From assembly GCA_964016985.1 (NCBI GenBank), contig OZ024827.1, positions 75,340,953 through 75,404,952 of the forward strand: a stretch of 64,000 nucleotides of DNA. Reading direction: 5' to 3'. Below the pieces are notes generated by a model. It searched no databases, was not told where the DNA came from, and saw only the letters and a program-made list of their open reading frames with translations. Made by a program: the position numbers and the translations under genes. The stretch is from Anodontia alba (lineage: Eukaryota > Mollusca > Bivalvia > Lucinida > Lucinidae). Shown piece after piece: positions 43,869 through 55,499 of the stretch (position 1 is the first letter of the stretch; each line of letters starts with the position of its first letter).

Positions 43869-43969
43869 ATGACTTTTCATGGTTCAGCTTTTGACTGTAG
43901 AACACTTCATTGCACAAATCTTTTCATTGTCCCACCCCCCACCCCCTATAACTTGACCTTTACCCCTCT

Positions 43970-44156
43970 ATGGGTGATTCAGTAGACGACAAATTGATGA
44001 TAGTTTTCTTATTTTCCCCAGGAAATAGGCTGTGATATTTCTTGTAAATTAGGAGACAGTTTGCATGAAATGTCAAAGCCAGTTTTCTGGGAAAAATAAA
44101 AATAATATTTCAAAATGTCATATGCTGAAATTTTTACCCAGCATGAAAAGTGTTAA
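43970..44156. repeat. Hairpin repeat (GACATTTCATGCAAATTGTC family)
   Basis: ACCTTTACCCCTCTATGGGT, GTAGACGACAAATTGATGAT, arms TGTGATATTTCTTGTAAATT / GACAGTTTGCATGAAATGTC, right side ATATGCTGAAATTTTTACCC. It joins the next element at GTGTTAACCCT. Confidence 0.8.
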
Positions 44157-44322
44157 CCCTTAAAGGGCCAATCACAACTGAAGCAGACGACATAATTTAT
44201 TTATTTATTTTTTTTAATTTTTCATACAAAATAAGTTGACATTTCATGTGAATTACATGAAATGTCAGAATTTATTTTCTATGAAAAATTAAAGTGTTGT
44301 CTGCTACCAATTTAAGGGTTAA
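44153..44322. mobile_element. TTAA hairpin MITE (TTAACCCTTAAA family)
   Basis: Left TTAACCCTTAAAGGGCCAAT, right ACCAATTTAAGGGTTAA. The central palindrome is GACATTTCATGTGAATTACATGAAATGTC, with almost no loop. Confidence 0.85.
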
Positions 44323-44524
44323 ATAATGTTGAGAGGTACATTAAACGCAAACCAACATCTCCAGCAGCTTATTCAGATCTCAACCTACGTGTGCTTGTCA
44401 AAACTAGCAGTAAATGCCTGTATCTATAAACTGTTGCATGTTCGCTTGCAAATTCAAGGAGGATTGTATCTGTTAAGCATTTTTTCCACCTGTATCAGTC
44501 TAAAATAGACTGACAAATGATTTC

Positions 44525-44935
44525 GCAAACATCACATACAGCAGCTCACTAAAAGAAGTGTTTCAGTTGTGTGATTTTCTAAATACTAAGTACAGCAGGT
44601 CACTAAAAGTAGTTTTCCATTTGTGTGAGTTTCCAAACATCACATACAGCAGCTCACTGAAAGTAGTGGTTCAGTTATGTGAGTTTCCAAACATCACATA
44701 CAACAGTTCACCAAAAGTAGTGTTTGTGTGAGTTTCCAAACCTCATGTACAGCAGCTTACTACAATTAGTACTCCACTTATGTGAGTTTCCAAACATCAA
44801 ATACAGCAGCTCACTAAAAGTAGTGTTACAGTTTTGTGAGTTTCCAAACATCATGTACAGCAGTTTACCAAAAGTAGTGTTAAGGTTATGTTAGTTTCAA
44901 ATGTCATGTACAACAGCTCACTGAAAGTAGTGTTG
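44525..44935 (+). repeat. Tandem repeat, unit about 58-60 bp, seven copies
   Basis: The unit is TTTCCAAACATCACATACAG, CAGCTCACTAAAAGTAGTGT, TTCAGTTATGTGAG with scattered substitutions. Period is irregular (about 50-60 bp). No coding signal. Confidence 0.85.
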
Positions 44936-44959
44936 CGACTGTGAATTTAGGGTCAAAAG

Positions 44960-45160
44960 GGACCATACAATAAATTTACCCTACTGTATTTACTGTAAGT
45001 TTTTGAAAGGTAGGCTAGAGCAAACTGTAGAACCAGATCAGATGCCACAGAATGTCACATCTGATTGGTGTCCACACAATTTGCCACTCATCCAGCAGAA
45101 TTTTAGGGGCAAATTCTGCCAATTGTAAAATAGTCTTTAAACTTTAGGACAGATGTGGTA
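44960..45160. repeat. Diverged TACCGTATTTACC-family element
   Basis: TTTACCCTACTGTATTTACT, then GAACCAGATCAGATGCCACA, GTCACATCTGATTGGTGTCC and CACTCATCCAGCAGAATTTT, in the same order as in the 31584-31803 copy. Confidence 0.65.
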
Positions 45161-45162
45161 AT

Positions 45163-45346
45163 CAAAGCTCTTGATAATATGCTTGTTTTCAGTCCAAAAG
45201 TATTGATATTTTTCATATTTCTCCATGAAAACATATGTTGTGGGTATTCATTAGAAGTGCCTCGCCGAGGCACTTCTAATGAGTACCCACAACATATGTT
45301 TTCATGGAGAAATATGAAAAACATTTACCTAATACCCCCTCTTACC
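45163..45346. mobile_element. Hairpin MITE (CATAGCT family) with near-perfect 100-nt palindrome
   Basis: From CATATTTCTCCATGAAAACA (45214) to its inverse ending AAATATG (about 45316) only one position differs. The centre is GCCTCGCCGAGGC. The outer ends are diverged (CAAAGCTCTTGATAATATG left; CTCTTACCTAGACCTATG right). Confidence 0.85.
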
Positions 45347-45360
45347 TAGACCTATGTAAT

Positions 45361-45673
45361 TGCCGGCCTCAGTTGCTCAGTTGGATGCATGTCGGACTGG
45401 TTATCAGGAGGTTGTTGGTTCGACCCCTGCCGGGCCTGAAATGTTCATTCTTGGAGATAAACCATGAAATATCTCTACCGTCATTCTCTCCCTTCCGCTG
45501 ATTCAAGAAGGGCACTCACTGTTGTCAGTTTCTGGCAAATGAATGTGCACAATACTGGTTAACCGCTTAGAGGACTAAGCCTGCCTAGTAAAAATGTGGT
45601 TAGCTAAACTGTCCACGCACAACATAACCCCATTTGGTTGAGTGGGTCTTAAAACCTCAACACAAATAAACAA
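45361..45673 (+). mobile_element. SINE family 1 with perfect 13 bp target duplication
   Basis: GCCGGCCTCAGTTGCTCAGT (A-box region), GGAGGTTGTTGGTTCGACCC (B box), full body and AACACAAATAAACAA tail. AGACCTATGTAAT flanks exactly (45348-45360 and 45674-45686). It landed at the right end of the preceding MITE. Confidence 0.92.
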
Positions 45674-45807
45674 AGACCTATGTAATGAGTAAAGGTGTCT
45701 GAATACTAAAAGTAAATATGATAAGTATTCTGATTAGTGTGGATCCAGATCAGATGCTGTTGATCAGGGTTTGCTTTGAATGCCACCTAGAATGTATACT
45801 GAAATAA

Positions 45808-46023
45808 TTAACTCTTATTAAAGTGCCAAGCAAAATTTGTAGCAGAAGAGACTTTCTTAAAAAAAATTTCAATTTTCATAGAAAATAAGTTTTGACATTT
45901 CATGCAAATCTTTTGAAGACAATTCATGTGAAATGTCAAGATTTATTTTCTGTGAAAAAATAAATAAAAATATAATACAATGTCATCTTCTGCTGCAGTT
46001 GTGATTGGCACTTTAAGGATTAA
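45808..46023. mobile_element. Hairpin MITE (TTAACCCTTAAA family)
   Basis: Left TTAACTCTTATTAAAGTGCC, right GTGATTGGCACTTTAAGGAT then TAA. Arms GTTTTGACATTTCATGCAAA / GACAATTCATGTGAAATGTC. Two further decayed right-hand fragments lie at 46060-46160 and 46230-46330, which makes a short tandem series. Confidence 0.75.
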
Positions 46024-46566
46024 GGTGCTTTGTATCAGAACTAAGAGAGATTACTGTATACTGAAATTCACATGAAATGTCAAGACTTATTTCCTATGAA
46101 AAATAAACAAATTTTGAGAAAAAAAAATGTTGTTTACCGCAGCTGTGACTGGCATTTTGTTTAAGATGTTCGGCATCAGAACTGAGAGACTTTACTGTAT
46201 ACTGAAATAGACACAAAATTCCATTATTTTCTGTGAAACAAAAAACAAAGAAACAAAAAAAAAAATTAGAAATGTCATCTGCTGCAGCTGTGAATGGTGC
46301 TTTAAAGCACCAAACACAGCCGCAGCAGACAACATTTTTATTTTTATTTTCTTGTTCTGTATTGGAACACTTTATGAGAATGTTTACTGTATAGTGAAAT
46401 AGACATTAATAGAGTCTAGCAGGTAAAGTGTTTACAGTGTGTTAGACACTGAAAAAAATTACAAGATTCTTCCTGTTGAGAAGGAAACCAATAAGTGCAT
46501 TGTGAAGCTTAGTATTAACTCTTGGAATGTTGAATAAAAATATTAGTAGACAACATTTTAATTTTT

Positions 46567-47306
46567 AGCTCGCCTGAACAACGTTCATGGAGAACTATTG
46601 TACTACCCTTGGCGTGGCGTTGGTGTTGGCATCGGCGTCCACAAATGTTAAAGTTTTCGTTAAAGTTTTTAATACCTCATTATTTCCTAACCTTATCACC
46701 GATTTGATTCATCTTTTATTATGATTGTACATATTGGTTCAAAATTTTGTGCAGTATCATCCCACCACCCTGGGTCATGTCAAGGGCAAGGTCACAGATT
46801 TAGAATTTTCATGCTGAAATTTTATGTCAAAGTTTTTTGGACCTCATTATTTTTTTATTTGATTGACAAGCGCGAGTTCAGGCGAGCTATCCTGTCTGCG
46901 ACAGGTTTATTATGCCATCACCTGCCAAAAGCTGCAGTGGGGCAGTAGCGTTTCATCGTGATGTTACATGCATATGTACTTATGTCATATTTGTAACCAG
47001 AGTCTAACAAATGTTTAAGTTTACATTCAAATTACATTGACATTTATGTCCGCATTTCTCTTGGAGTCATAGAGTACATTTTATGCTAGGAAGTTGAAAT
47101 TTGATATGCTACTTACCCAGGCCTAAACCTTAAAGTCTGTGCTAGATTTAGCCCCTGGGTCATGCCCAGAGGTGGGGCTACGGGTCAAAATGTATAACAG
47201 ATCAGATTGAGCATTTGAAATTTATGCATCCAGATGTTGTTGTCCTATGGACAAAGACCAAACGGCAGGGGCATTTGTGTACTTAGGACACATATCTAGT
47301 TTTTAG
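46567..47306. repeat. Mollusc-type degenerate repeat (AGCTCGCCTGAAC start)
   Basis: AGCTCGCCTGAACAACGTTC at the left. Contains GTCAAGGGCAAGGTCACAGA and the tail GGCATTTGTGTACTTAGGAC. GACAAGCGCGAGTTCAGGCGAGCT (about 46865-46888) is an inverse-like copy of the start, so a smaller unit may end there. Short ORFs are not credible. Confidence 0.5.
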
Positions 47307-47678
47307 CTCACCTTGAACCTTCGGCTCAGGGTGAGCTGTTGTGAGCACTCACCGTCCTTCCGTTGTTGTCATCGTAATTCTCTGTTTGTCCGTCCACAAT
47401 TTCTTTTAACAACATCTACTAAACCATTGAGTCAATTTTAACCAAATTTCAAATTTCACAGGATTGATCCTTGGATGATACTGACTGAAAATTGTTCAAC
47501 GATTTAGAATCCATGCAGGATTCTGGTTGCCATGGCAACCAAAAAGAAAACTTTAAAAATCTTCCTGTCAGAAGCCACTGGACCGATTTCTGTATAATTA
47601 GGCAGAAATGTACCATTGATGATCCTCTACCAAGATTGTTCAAGCTATCACGATTTGTCAAAAAACATGGCAGCCAGG

Positions 47679-47752
47679 GGGTGGTGGTGGTGTGTGTGTG
47701 TGTGTGTGGGGGGGGGGGGGGTTGGGGGAGGGGGGAAGTGGGGGGGCGGTGC
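47679..47752 (+). repeat. GT/G-rich tract
   Basis: GGTGGTGGTGGTGTGTGTGT passes into runs of G up to 14 long, then GGGGGAGGGGGG and GTGGGGGGGCGG. The strand is G-quadruplex-capable. Confidence 0.9.
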
Positions 47753-48737
47753 TTATTTTCCCTATATATCTATACAGAAAATCTTCTGCCAAAAAACACT
47801 GGACCAATTTCAATATAGTTTGGCAGAAATATTCCCTTGGTGACTCTCTATCAAAGTTGTCAAGCCATCTTGATTCATCAAAAAACATGGCCGCTAGGGG
47901 GCGGGGCTTATTTTCCCAATATATATGTATAGACAACTTTAAAAATCTACTTGACAGCTAGGGGCGGGGCTTATTTTCCCTCTATATTTATTTAGAAAAT
48001 CTCTAAAAATCTTCTTGTCAGAAACCACTGGATCGATTTCAATATAATTTGGTGACCCTCTACCAAGATTGTTCAAGCCATCATGATTTGTAAAAAAACA
48101 TGGTCGCCAGGGGGCAGGGCTTATATTTCCTATATACTTATATAGAAAAATGTAAAAATCTTCTTGACAGAAACCACTGGATGGATTTATATAACTTTGC
48201 AGAAATGTTCCCTCTACTAAGATTGTTCAAGCCGTCATGATTAGGGGCCAGTGCTTATTTTCCCTATATATCTATATAGAAAACTATAAATCTTCTCATC
48301 AGAAACTACTGGACTGATTTCAGTATAACTTGGCAGAAATATTCCTTAGGAGTCATCTAAAAAGATTGTTCAAGTCAACGTGATTTGTCAAAAAACATGA
48401 CTGCTAGAGAGTGGGGCTTATTTTTCCTGTATATCTATATAGAAAACTCGAAAAATCTTCTTGTCAGAAACCACTGGACTGATTTCAGTATAATTTGGCA
48501 GAAATGTTCCTTTGGTGACCCTCTACCAAGATTGTCCAAGTCATCGTGATTTGTCAAAAAATATGTCTGCTAGGGAGCGGGGCTTATTTTTCCTGTATAT
48601 CTATATAGAAAACTTGAAAAATCTTCTTGACAGAAACCACAAGACTGATTTCAGTATAATTTGGCTGAAATGTTCCTTTGGTGACCCTCTACCAAGATTG
48701 TTCAAGCCATCATGATTTGTAAAAAAAACATGGCTGC

Positions 48738-48951
48738 CAGGTTGGCAACATTCTTTCTTGAGATTGATCATGAAATATTTTCTATGGTCATTCTCTCCCT
48801 TCTGCTGTTTCAAGACGAGGAGTTGTCAGTTTCTGGCGAAAGAATGTGCACTATACTGCCCAGTATATAATTGTGATTAGGTAAACTGACTGCGCTCAAC
48901 ACGACCCCATTGGGTTGACTGGGTCGTATAACCTCAACACAAACAAACCAT
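48738..48951 (+). mobile_element. SINE family 1, 5'-truncated
   Basis: Starts within the body at AGGTTGGCAACATTCTTTCT and continues to GTTGACTGGGTCGTATAACC and AACACAAACAAACC. The tRNA head is missing. It interrupts a unit of the 170 bp array. Confidence 0.85.
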
Positions 48952-49245
48952 ATAGAAAAACTTAAAAATCTTCTTGTCAGAAACCACTACACCGAGTTCA
49001 GGATAATTTGACAGAGAAATGTTCCTCTGATGATCCTCTACCAAGATTTTTCTAGCCAAGATAAGTATTCTAGATATTCGTCAAAAAAAATAGCCGTCAG
49101 GAGCACTGCTGATTTTTCCTGTGTATCTATCTAGAAAACTTTAAAAATCTTCTTGTCAGATACCACTGGAATGATTTCAGTATTCATCAGAAATGTTCCT
49201 TTGGTGACCCTGGACCAAAATTGGTCAAGCCATGTTAATTTGTTA

Positions 49246-51375
49246 TACCCCAGACATACAAAGTATGTGGGGGTATAAAGTTTTCCCTTTTCCGTTACTC
49301 CATTCGTTTGTTCGTACGTACGTTCATTCGTTTGTTCGTACGTTTGTTCGTGCATTCGTTCGTCTTTCCGTCACAGGGTCAAAGTTTTTGAGTTAAAGTT
49401 TATAAGACCTCATATTTTGAAGACACTTTGATGGATTTCGTTCATATTTGGCATGATGGTAGATATAGGTCTAAAGTTTTTATCAGCACCATCCCCACCC
49501 CGGGATGACCTTGGTGTCAAGGTCACAGAATTTTCGTAAAAAAGTCACAGGGTCAAAGTTTTTGCGTTAAACTTTATAAGACCTCATATTTTGAAGACCC
49601 TTTAATGGATTTCATTCATATTTGGCATGATGGTAGGTATAGGTCTAAAGTTTTTATCAGCATCATCCCCAGCCTGGGGGTGACCTTGAGGTCAAGGTCA
49701 CGGACTTAGAATTTTCTTAAAAAAAGTCAAAGTTTTTTTGTGTTTAAGTTTATATAGCTTTATCATCAAGACCCTTGAGAAATTTCATTTATATTTGACA
49801 TGTTGGTAGATATCGGCCTAGCATCTTACTCGGCATGATCCCCACCCTGGATATGACCGAGGTCATGGTCACGAGCTTAGAATTTTCATATAAAAATAAA
49901 AATTTTTGCGTTTAAGTTTATATAGCCATATCATCAAGACCTTTTATTAAATTTCATTATCCCCTAACTGAAAGGTTGAGCAGATATAGCTATCAGCAAG
50001 AAATCTGTTTGTCTGTCCGTCCATTTTTTGAAGCATTATTTGTTCATACTTTATTTTTGTCTTAGGGTCAAAGTATTTGCGTTAAAGTTTATAAGACCTC
50101 ATATTTTGAAGACCCTTTGATGGATTTCATTTATATTTGGCATGATGGTAGATATAGGTCTAAAGTTTTTATCAGCACCATCCCCACCCCAGGGGTGACC
50201 TTGGGGTCAAGGTCACAGACTTAGAATTTTCATAAAAAAGTCAAAGTTTTTTGTGTTTAAGTTTATATAGCTATACCATCAAGACCCTTTGAGGAATTTC
50301 ATTTATATTTGACATGTTGGTAGATATAGGTCTAGAGATTTACTCAGCATCATCCCCATCCCGGGGTATGGCCTTGAGGTCAAGGTCACAGACTTAGAAA
50401 TTTCATATAAAAGTAAAAAAAATTGCATCTAAGTTTATATAGCTATACCATCAAGACCTTTTGTTGAATTTTGTTATCCTCCTACCGAGGGGTTTAGGGG
50501 ATATAGCTATCAGCATGGAATTCATCCATTCATCCATCCATCCATTTGTCTGTCCATAAACGCATTATTGTGCACCCAATAACTCCTAACTACCCTTTGA
50601 GCTATTTTCAGGAAACAGGTTGTAGAGGGCATTTGGTAGGGTGTCAGGTACAAGAAAGACAACTCTAATTGACTTGGTCCATGAGTTATCTCCCCTTGTC
50701 ACCAGAATTATAAAAAATTTGTGCGAACCATAACTTTAAAACATGTTAAGATATTTTCATGATACTTCACCAGTATGTAAGGGACATTGAGTAGGCATAT
50801 CACATTCAAGAATGACTTTCTGACTCCATTCTGCAGTTTTCTCCCTTGGTTATTTAAATCTTGTGCGGGCAATAACTCTAAAAATTAAAGATATTTTTGT
50901 GATACTTTACCGATATGTAGAGGGCATTGAGTAGGCAGGTGACCTTAAAATTTTCATTAAAATTTATATAGCTATTTTATGAAGACCCTTTTGTTGGTTT
51001 CATTAATATTAAGCATGATGGTATATATAGGTCTAAAGTTTTTCTCGGCACCATCCCCAAGCTGGGGCATGGCTTTTAAGTCAAGGTCACAGACTTTTCA
51101 TACAAATGTCATTTTTGCTTATATTATAAAGACTGATTTTCACTAGTATATGGTGATAGTTATAGGGCTAAAATTTTATTTAGCTCAATCCCTGCACCTG
51201 TGCCTGATCTTTGAGGTCAAGGGCTTCATATTATGTGTGATTGAATTTTTTCAATGTTATAACATATAGCAATACAACTGCCATCTCCAGAGTCAAAGCT
51301 ACGTACTTTGTGCTCTTTAAAAACTGGCGGTAGCTCTGGTCGGGGGTATACGTGCCCCACTGGGCACTTTGTCTA
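49246..51375. mobile_element. Second tandem-array element nested in the first (TATACCCC start)
   Basis: Begins TATACCCCAGACATACAAAG and ends GTGCCCCACTGGGCACTTTG with TCTAG. Before it the host unit stops at CAAGCCATGTTAATTTGT; after it the unit resumes at AAAAAATGTGGCCGCTAGGG. The body has about six units of roughly 170 bp: AAGTTTATAAGACCTCATAT, TTTGGCATGATGGTAGATAT, CATCCCCACCCCGGG, then a GTGACCTTGAGGTCAAGGTC-type palindrome. Pieces without that palindrome follow at 50560-50930. Confidence 0.7.
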
Positions 51376-51776
51376 GTTTAAAAAATGTGGCCGCTAGGGG
51401 TTGGGGCTTATTTTACCAATATATTTATATAGGAAACTTTAAAAATCTTCTTTCCAGAAATCACTGGACCAATTACAATATAATTTTGCAGACTAGTGTT
51501 TCTTTGATGACCCTCTACCAAGATTGTTCAAGCCATCATGTTTCTTCAAAAAACTTGTCTAGGACCATCACATGTCACTCTTCAACATTGATTTATGCAA
51601 AACTCTTAAAGCAGTGAACTTGGGTGAAACTTTGATAGTAAGTAAGGAAACATGTTTGCTCAGGTGAGCGATGTAGGACCATCATGGTCCCCTTGTTTTC
51701 TCTTGAAGAAGAAAAAAAACAACCAAAAAACCTTGAAGTGCTATCAAGCAGTGGACAGCATTTTGAATTTTGATTT

Positions 51777-53832
51777 TTATCGCACCTGCTTGTAGCAGGG
51801 TGCGATATCCTGCGATATAGGCATCCATTTTTCCGTCTGTCAACATTGATGTCGACATTCGACATTTATGTCAAAGTTAGTATTCTAATCAACTACAAGA
51901 CTAAACAACCATCAAACCTTGCATGAAACATCTTCCTGACCTCCTGACTTTGCGACATAGGTGCCTGCTTTTCCATTCACCTGTCCGTTCGTCCGTCCAT
52001 CTGTCCGTCTGTTAACAGTTCTGTTATGTCGAAGTTCGACATTTACATCAAAGTTAGTATTCTAATCAACAACAATTCTACACAACCATCATACCTTGCA
52101 TGACACATCTCCCTGACCTCCTGACTTTGCAGGTACATTGACCCAGTGACCTTGACCTATATTTTGTGCTCCATTGACTTTGACACAATTTGTTGATGTT
52201 CCAGATCTTCTCAACTATAAAGCATACAACTACCAAACCTTGCTTCTCCTAGATGTACTGACTCGGCATATACCTTGACCCGGTGACCTTGACCTATATT
52301 TTGCGCTCCAGTGACTTTGACACATTTTGCATCGACGTTCAACTGTAAGGCCTACAACCATCAAACCTTGAAAAGTGCTTCTTCTCAATGTACTGACTCA
52401 GCAGATACCTTGACCTGGTGACCTTGACCTATATTTTGGCTACAGTGGCTTTGACGAAATTTACGTCAACGTTCCAGATCTCCTCAAGTGTAAGACCTCT
52501 AGCCACCAAACCTTACATAGTGCTTCTCCTAGATGTACTGACTCGGCAGGTATCTTGACCCGGTGACCTTGAACTATATTTTGCACTCCAGTGACTTTAA
52601 CACATTTTGCGTCGACGTTCGATGTCTCCTCAACTATAAGGCCTACAACCATCAAACCTTGCAGAGTGCTTCTTCTCAATGTACTGACTCGGCAGATACC
52701 TTGACCTGGTGACCATGACCTATATTTTGGCTACAGTGTCTTTGACAAATTTATAATTTATGTCAACGTTCCAGATCTCCTCAAGTGTAAGACCTCTAGC
52801 CACCAAACCTTGCATAGTGCTTCTCATAGATGTACCGACTCGGCAGGTATCTTGACCCGGTGACCTTGACCTATATTTTGCACTCCAGTGCCTTTTACAC
52901 ATTATACATCGACGTTCAATATCTCCTCGACTATAAGGCCTACAACCATCAAACCTTGCACAGTACTTCTCCTCAATGTACGGACTCCGCAGGTACCTTG
53001 ACTGGTGACCTTGACCTATATTTCGCGCTCCATTGACTTTTACACCTTTTACGTCGCCCTTCGTATGTCCTCAACGGTAAGGCTTTCAACCACTAAACCT
53101 TATATAGTGCTTCTTCTCGATGTACTGACTCGGCAGGTACTTTGACCTGGTGACCTTGACCTATATTTTGCACTCCAGTGACTTTGACACATTTTACGTT
53201 GATGTTCGGTATCTCCTCAAATCTAAAACCTACAACCACTAAACCTTGCATAGTGCTTCACCTCATTACACTGGCTTGGCAGGTACCTTGACCCGGTGAC
53301 CTTGACCTATATTTGATACATTTTACATTGATGTTTGATAACTCCTCAACTATAAGGCCTACAACCACCATACCTTGCATAGTGCTTCTCCTTGATGTAC
53401 TGAGTTAGCAGGTACCTTGACCCGGTGACCTTGACCTATATTTGATACATTTTACATTGATGTTTGATAACTCCTCAACTATAAGGCCTACAACCACCAT
53501 ACCTTGCATAGTGCTTCTCCTTGATGTACTGAGTTAGCAGGTACCTTGACCCGTGACCTTGACTATATTTCACGCTCCAGTGACTTTTACACATTTTACG
53601 TCGACGTTCCATTATCATTGGGCTGTATAATACGAAAGGTCAGTACTGAAGATATGCCATTAGAGGGAATGACACTGGCCTGGAATATATGTGCACCACT
53701 AGGCACTTTGTCTACATTTTTTTCAACCCAGTTTTCCAACTAAGCACTGCTAAGAATGAAATCAACTTATTTAATAACCACATTCTGATTGTGGCTCCTG
53801 TGACTTTTGCCCCAGCAGGTGCGATGACGCCT
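51777..53832. mobile_element. Tandem-array element with ATCGCACCTGCT ends; 11 units of about 140 bp
   Basis: Left ATCGCACCTGCTTGTAGCAG; the right end, CCCCAGCAGGTGCGAT, is its inverse for 12 bases. Between them, units containing GGTGACCTTGACCTATATTT, CTCCAGTGACTTTGACACAT, CTCCTCAACTATAAGGCCTA and CAACCATCAAACCTTGCATA repeat about every 130-150 bp from 52130 to 53620. The units near 53290-53410 and 53418-53540 are almost identical, pointing to a recent local duplication. ORFs here are repeat translations. Confidence 0.75.
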
Positions 53833-53849
53833 TCCATGGAATTCTTGTT

Positions 53850-54033
53850 TTTTTTTAATACTTTTTAGAGAAAGTAAGGCTTGGAATTTCATGAAGCAAG
53901 TTTGGTTTAATTCCGCCCAGTGGTTTATGAGATAGCGTTATGGAAGGACAGACAGATGGATAATAATAATAATATGTGTAATAAAAAAAAGATTTTCATC
54001 TGCTGCAGTTTTGCTTAGTACTTTAAGGGTTAA
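53850..54033. mobile_element. TTAACCCTTAAA-family remnant
   Basis: TAGAGAAAGTAAGGCTTGGA and ATTTCATGAA at the left; CTGCTGCAGTTTTGCTTAGT then ACTTTAAGGGTTAA at the right. A 75 bp stretch resembling TTTGGTTTAATTCCGCCCAG interrupts it. Confidence 0.6.
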
Positions 54034-54142
54034 AATATTTTTTGGTTACTTTTGACAGAAAATGGGGCTTGATAATTTTTATCGGCCATCATCTTAGGAG
54101 ATAATTCATGACATTTCAAGCCCTATGAAGAGAGAGTATTGA

Positions 54143-54328
54143 GAAAATAGTTTTCTTACTTCTCGACGAAAACACATGTTGTCGGTACTTATTAGAAGTG
54201 CCTCACAACATCATATATGAAAGCAGCTCACCAAGATGCTTCTAATGAGTACCCACAATGTATTTTTTTGTAGAGAAATAGGAAAATATTATTTTTGGTT
54301 GGAAAAAAGCAGCTTATCTCAGCTATGG
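54143..54328. mobile_element. Hairpin MITE (CATAGCT family), diverged
   Basis: TTTTCTTACTTCTCGACGAA, AACACATGTTGTCGGTACTT and the inverse GATGCTTCTAATGAGTACCC, with CAGCTTATCTCAGCTATG at the right end. Confidence 0.75.
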
Positions 54329-54330
54329 AC

Positions 54331-54544
54331 TTAACCCTAGTCCTGCTGAATCCCGATATACCCTGCCTTTGCAAACAGTGTAGCTCCAGATCAGTTGGCT
54401 TCTTCAGAAGCCAACTGATCTGGATCTGCACTGTTTGCCATTAAGTATGTGAATTTATAGCAACAATCCAAATCAAGTAATCTGATGGGCTGAAAATTAG
54501 AAGTGGGCGTGGCAATTTAATTTATTCAGCATGACAAGGGTTAA
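54331..54544. mobile_element. TTAA hairpin MITE (TTAACCCTNGTCCTGCTGAA family), full copy
   Basis: Left TTAACCCTAGTCCTGCTGAA, right TTCAGCATGACAAGGGTTAA. Complete palindrome with GGCTTCTTCAGAAGCC at its centre. Confidence 0.92.
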
Positions 54545-54732
54545 ATGATGTTGAAAGAGACATAAAACACCAAATCATCATCATATTTCTGCAGATGAAG
54601 AGTATTCAGATGTTTTTGTTGTTTTTTTCTTTCACCACAAAATCACCACCAAAGTCCACGAGATAGGTTTATGTCGAAAAAACAACAAAAAATATCCATA
54701 TTCAGAGGACTTGTGTAGGAGGAATATTTGAC

Positions 54733-54876
54733 GATTCTGGGATAATTTTTCTTATTTCTCCATAAAAACATATGTTGTATGAACTCATTAGATTAGAAGT
54801 GCTTCTTCACCATAAAAACATGTGGGTACTCATTAGAAGTGCCTCATTGCTTCTAATGAGTACCCACAAGGTTTCA
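54733..54876. mobile_element. Hairpin MITE (CATAGCT family) with internal duplication
   Basis: TTTTTCTTATTTCTCCATAA.., CATATGTTGTATGAACTCAT, then a second start ACCATAAAAACATGTGGGTA and the inverse CTTCTAATGAGTACCCACAA. Confidence 0.7.
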
Positions 54877-54989
54877 GGGAGAACTGGAGAAAATTTTCTC
54901 ACACCTTTGCCTATATGAGATAGGCTTTTTGCCCATGTGAGAAACTTCTATTTCACATGACCATGTGACTCCTAGGAACAATCCACTTA

Positions 54990-55157
54990 AAGGTGGGAGA
55001 AAAAGAATCCATCATGAGCCAGTCAGGATAGGGAAATCTCACCCTCTGGGTAGGAGTTTCAACCAAGGACGGCAATTTAGCCTCGTCCCTGATTGAAATT
55101 CCTATCTCTCGGGTGAGATTTCCCTATCCTGTATGGACACTCATGATGAATTCTTAT
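54990..55157. repeat. Foldback hairpin, arms about 65 bp
   Basis: AGAATCCATCATGAGCCAGT, CAGGATAGGGAAATCTCACC, CTCTGGGTAGGAGTTTCAA are matched in inverse by TTGAAATTCCTATCTCTCGG, GTGAGATTTCCCTATCCTGT and ACTCATGATGAATTCT. No other copy is in the window. Confidence 0.85.
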
Positions 55158-55499
55158 AATCCCAGATTCATCTTAAAATTTTTGCTTAACAAGTCCGCTG
55201 TACTATTTGGTTGAGAAGAAAAAAAAAAAAAAAGCAATCTTTTCTGAAGCCAAGCTGACATATATTCAGGAACAGATGTTGACTCAGAAAGAAACATGTT
55301 GTGAATATCCCCTAAAGGGTAGTTTTTGATTATTGAAATGGCTTTTGTTTGTAAATGATTTTTTTTCTTCACAAATTGATGTTGACAGATTTCTTGGCAG
55401 GGTAATCATTTACAACAAGACCATGGCTCTGGATAGGACAATCAAAAGATTTTTTTTTTTTTTTTGGCTCACCATGAAAACATTCTTGTTGGTACTTAT

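Larger units (their letters stand above)
47307..51695. mobile_element. Tandem-array element bounded by AGCTCACCT / AGGTGAGC
   Basis: Opens AGCTCACCTTGAACCTTCGG and closes TGCTCAGGTGAGCGATGTAG. The body is a degenerate array of about 10 units of roughly 170 bp: CTTTAAAAATCTTCTTGTCA, GAAACCACTGGACCGATTTC, TTTGGCAGAAATGTTCC, GACCCTCTACCAAGATTGTT, CATCATGATTTGTCAAAAAA, CATGGCCGCTAGGGGGCGGG. A SINE fragment and a second array element (49246-51375) are nested in it. No transposase. ORFs are repeat translations. Confidence 0.65.
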
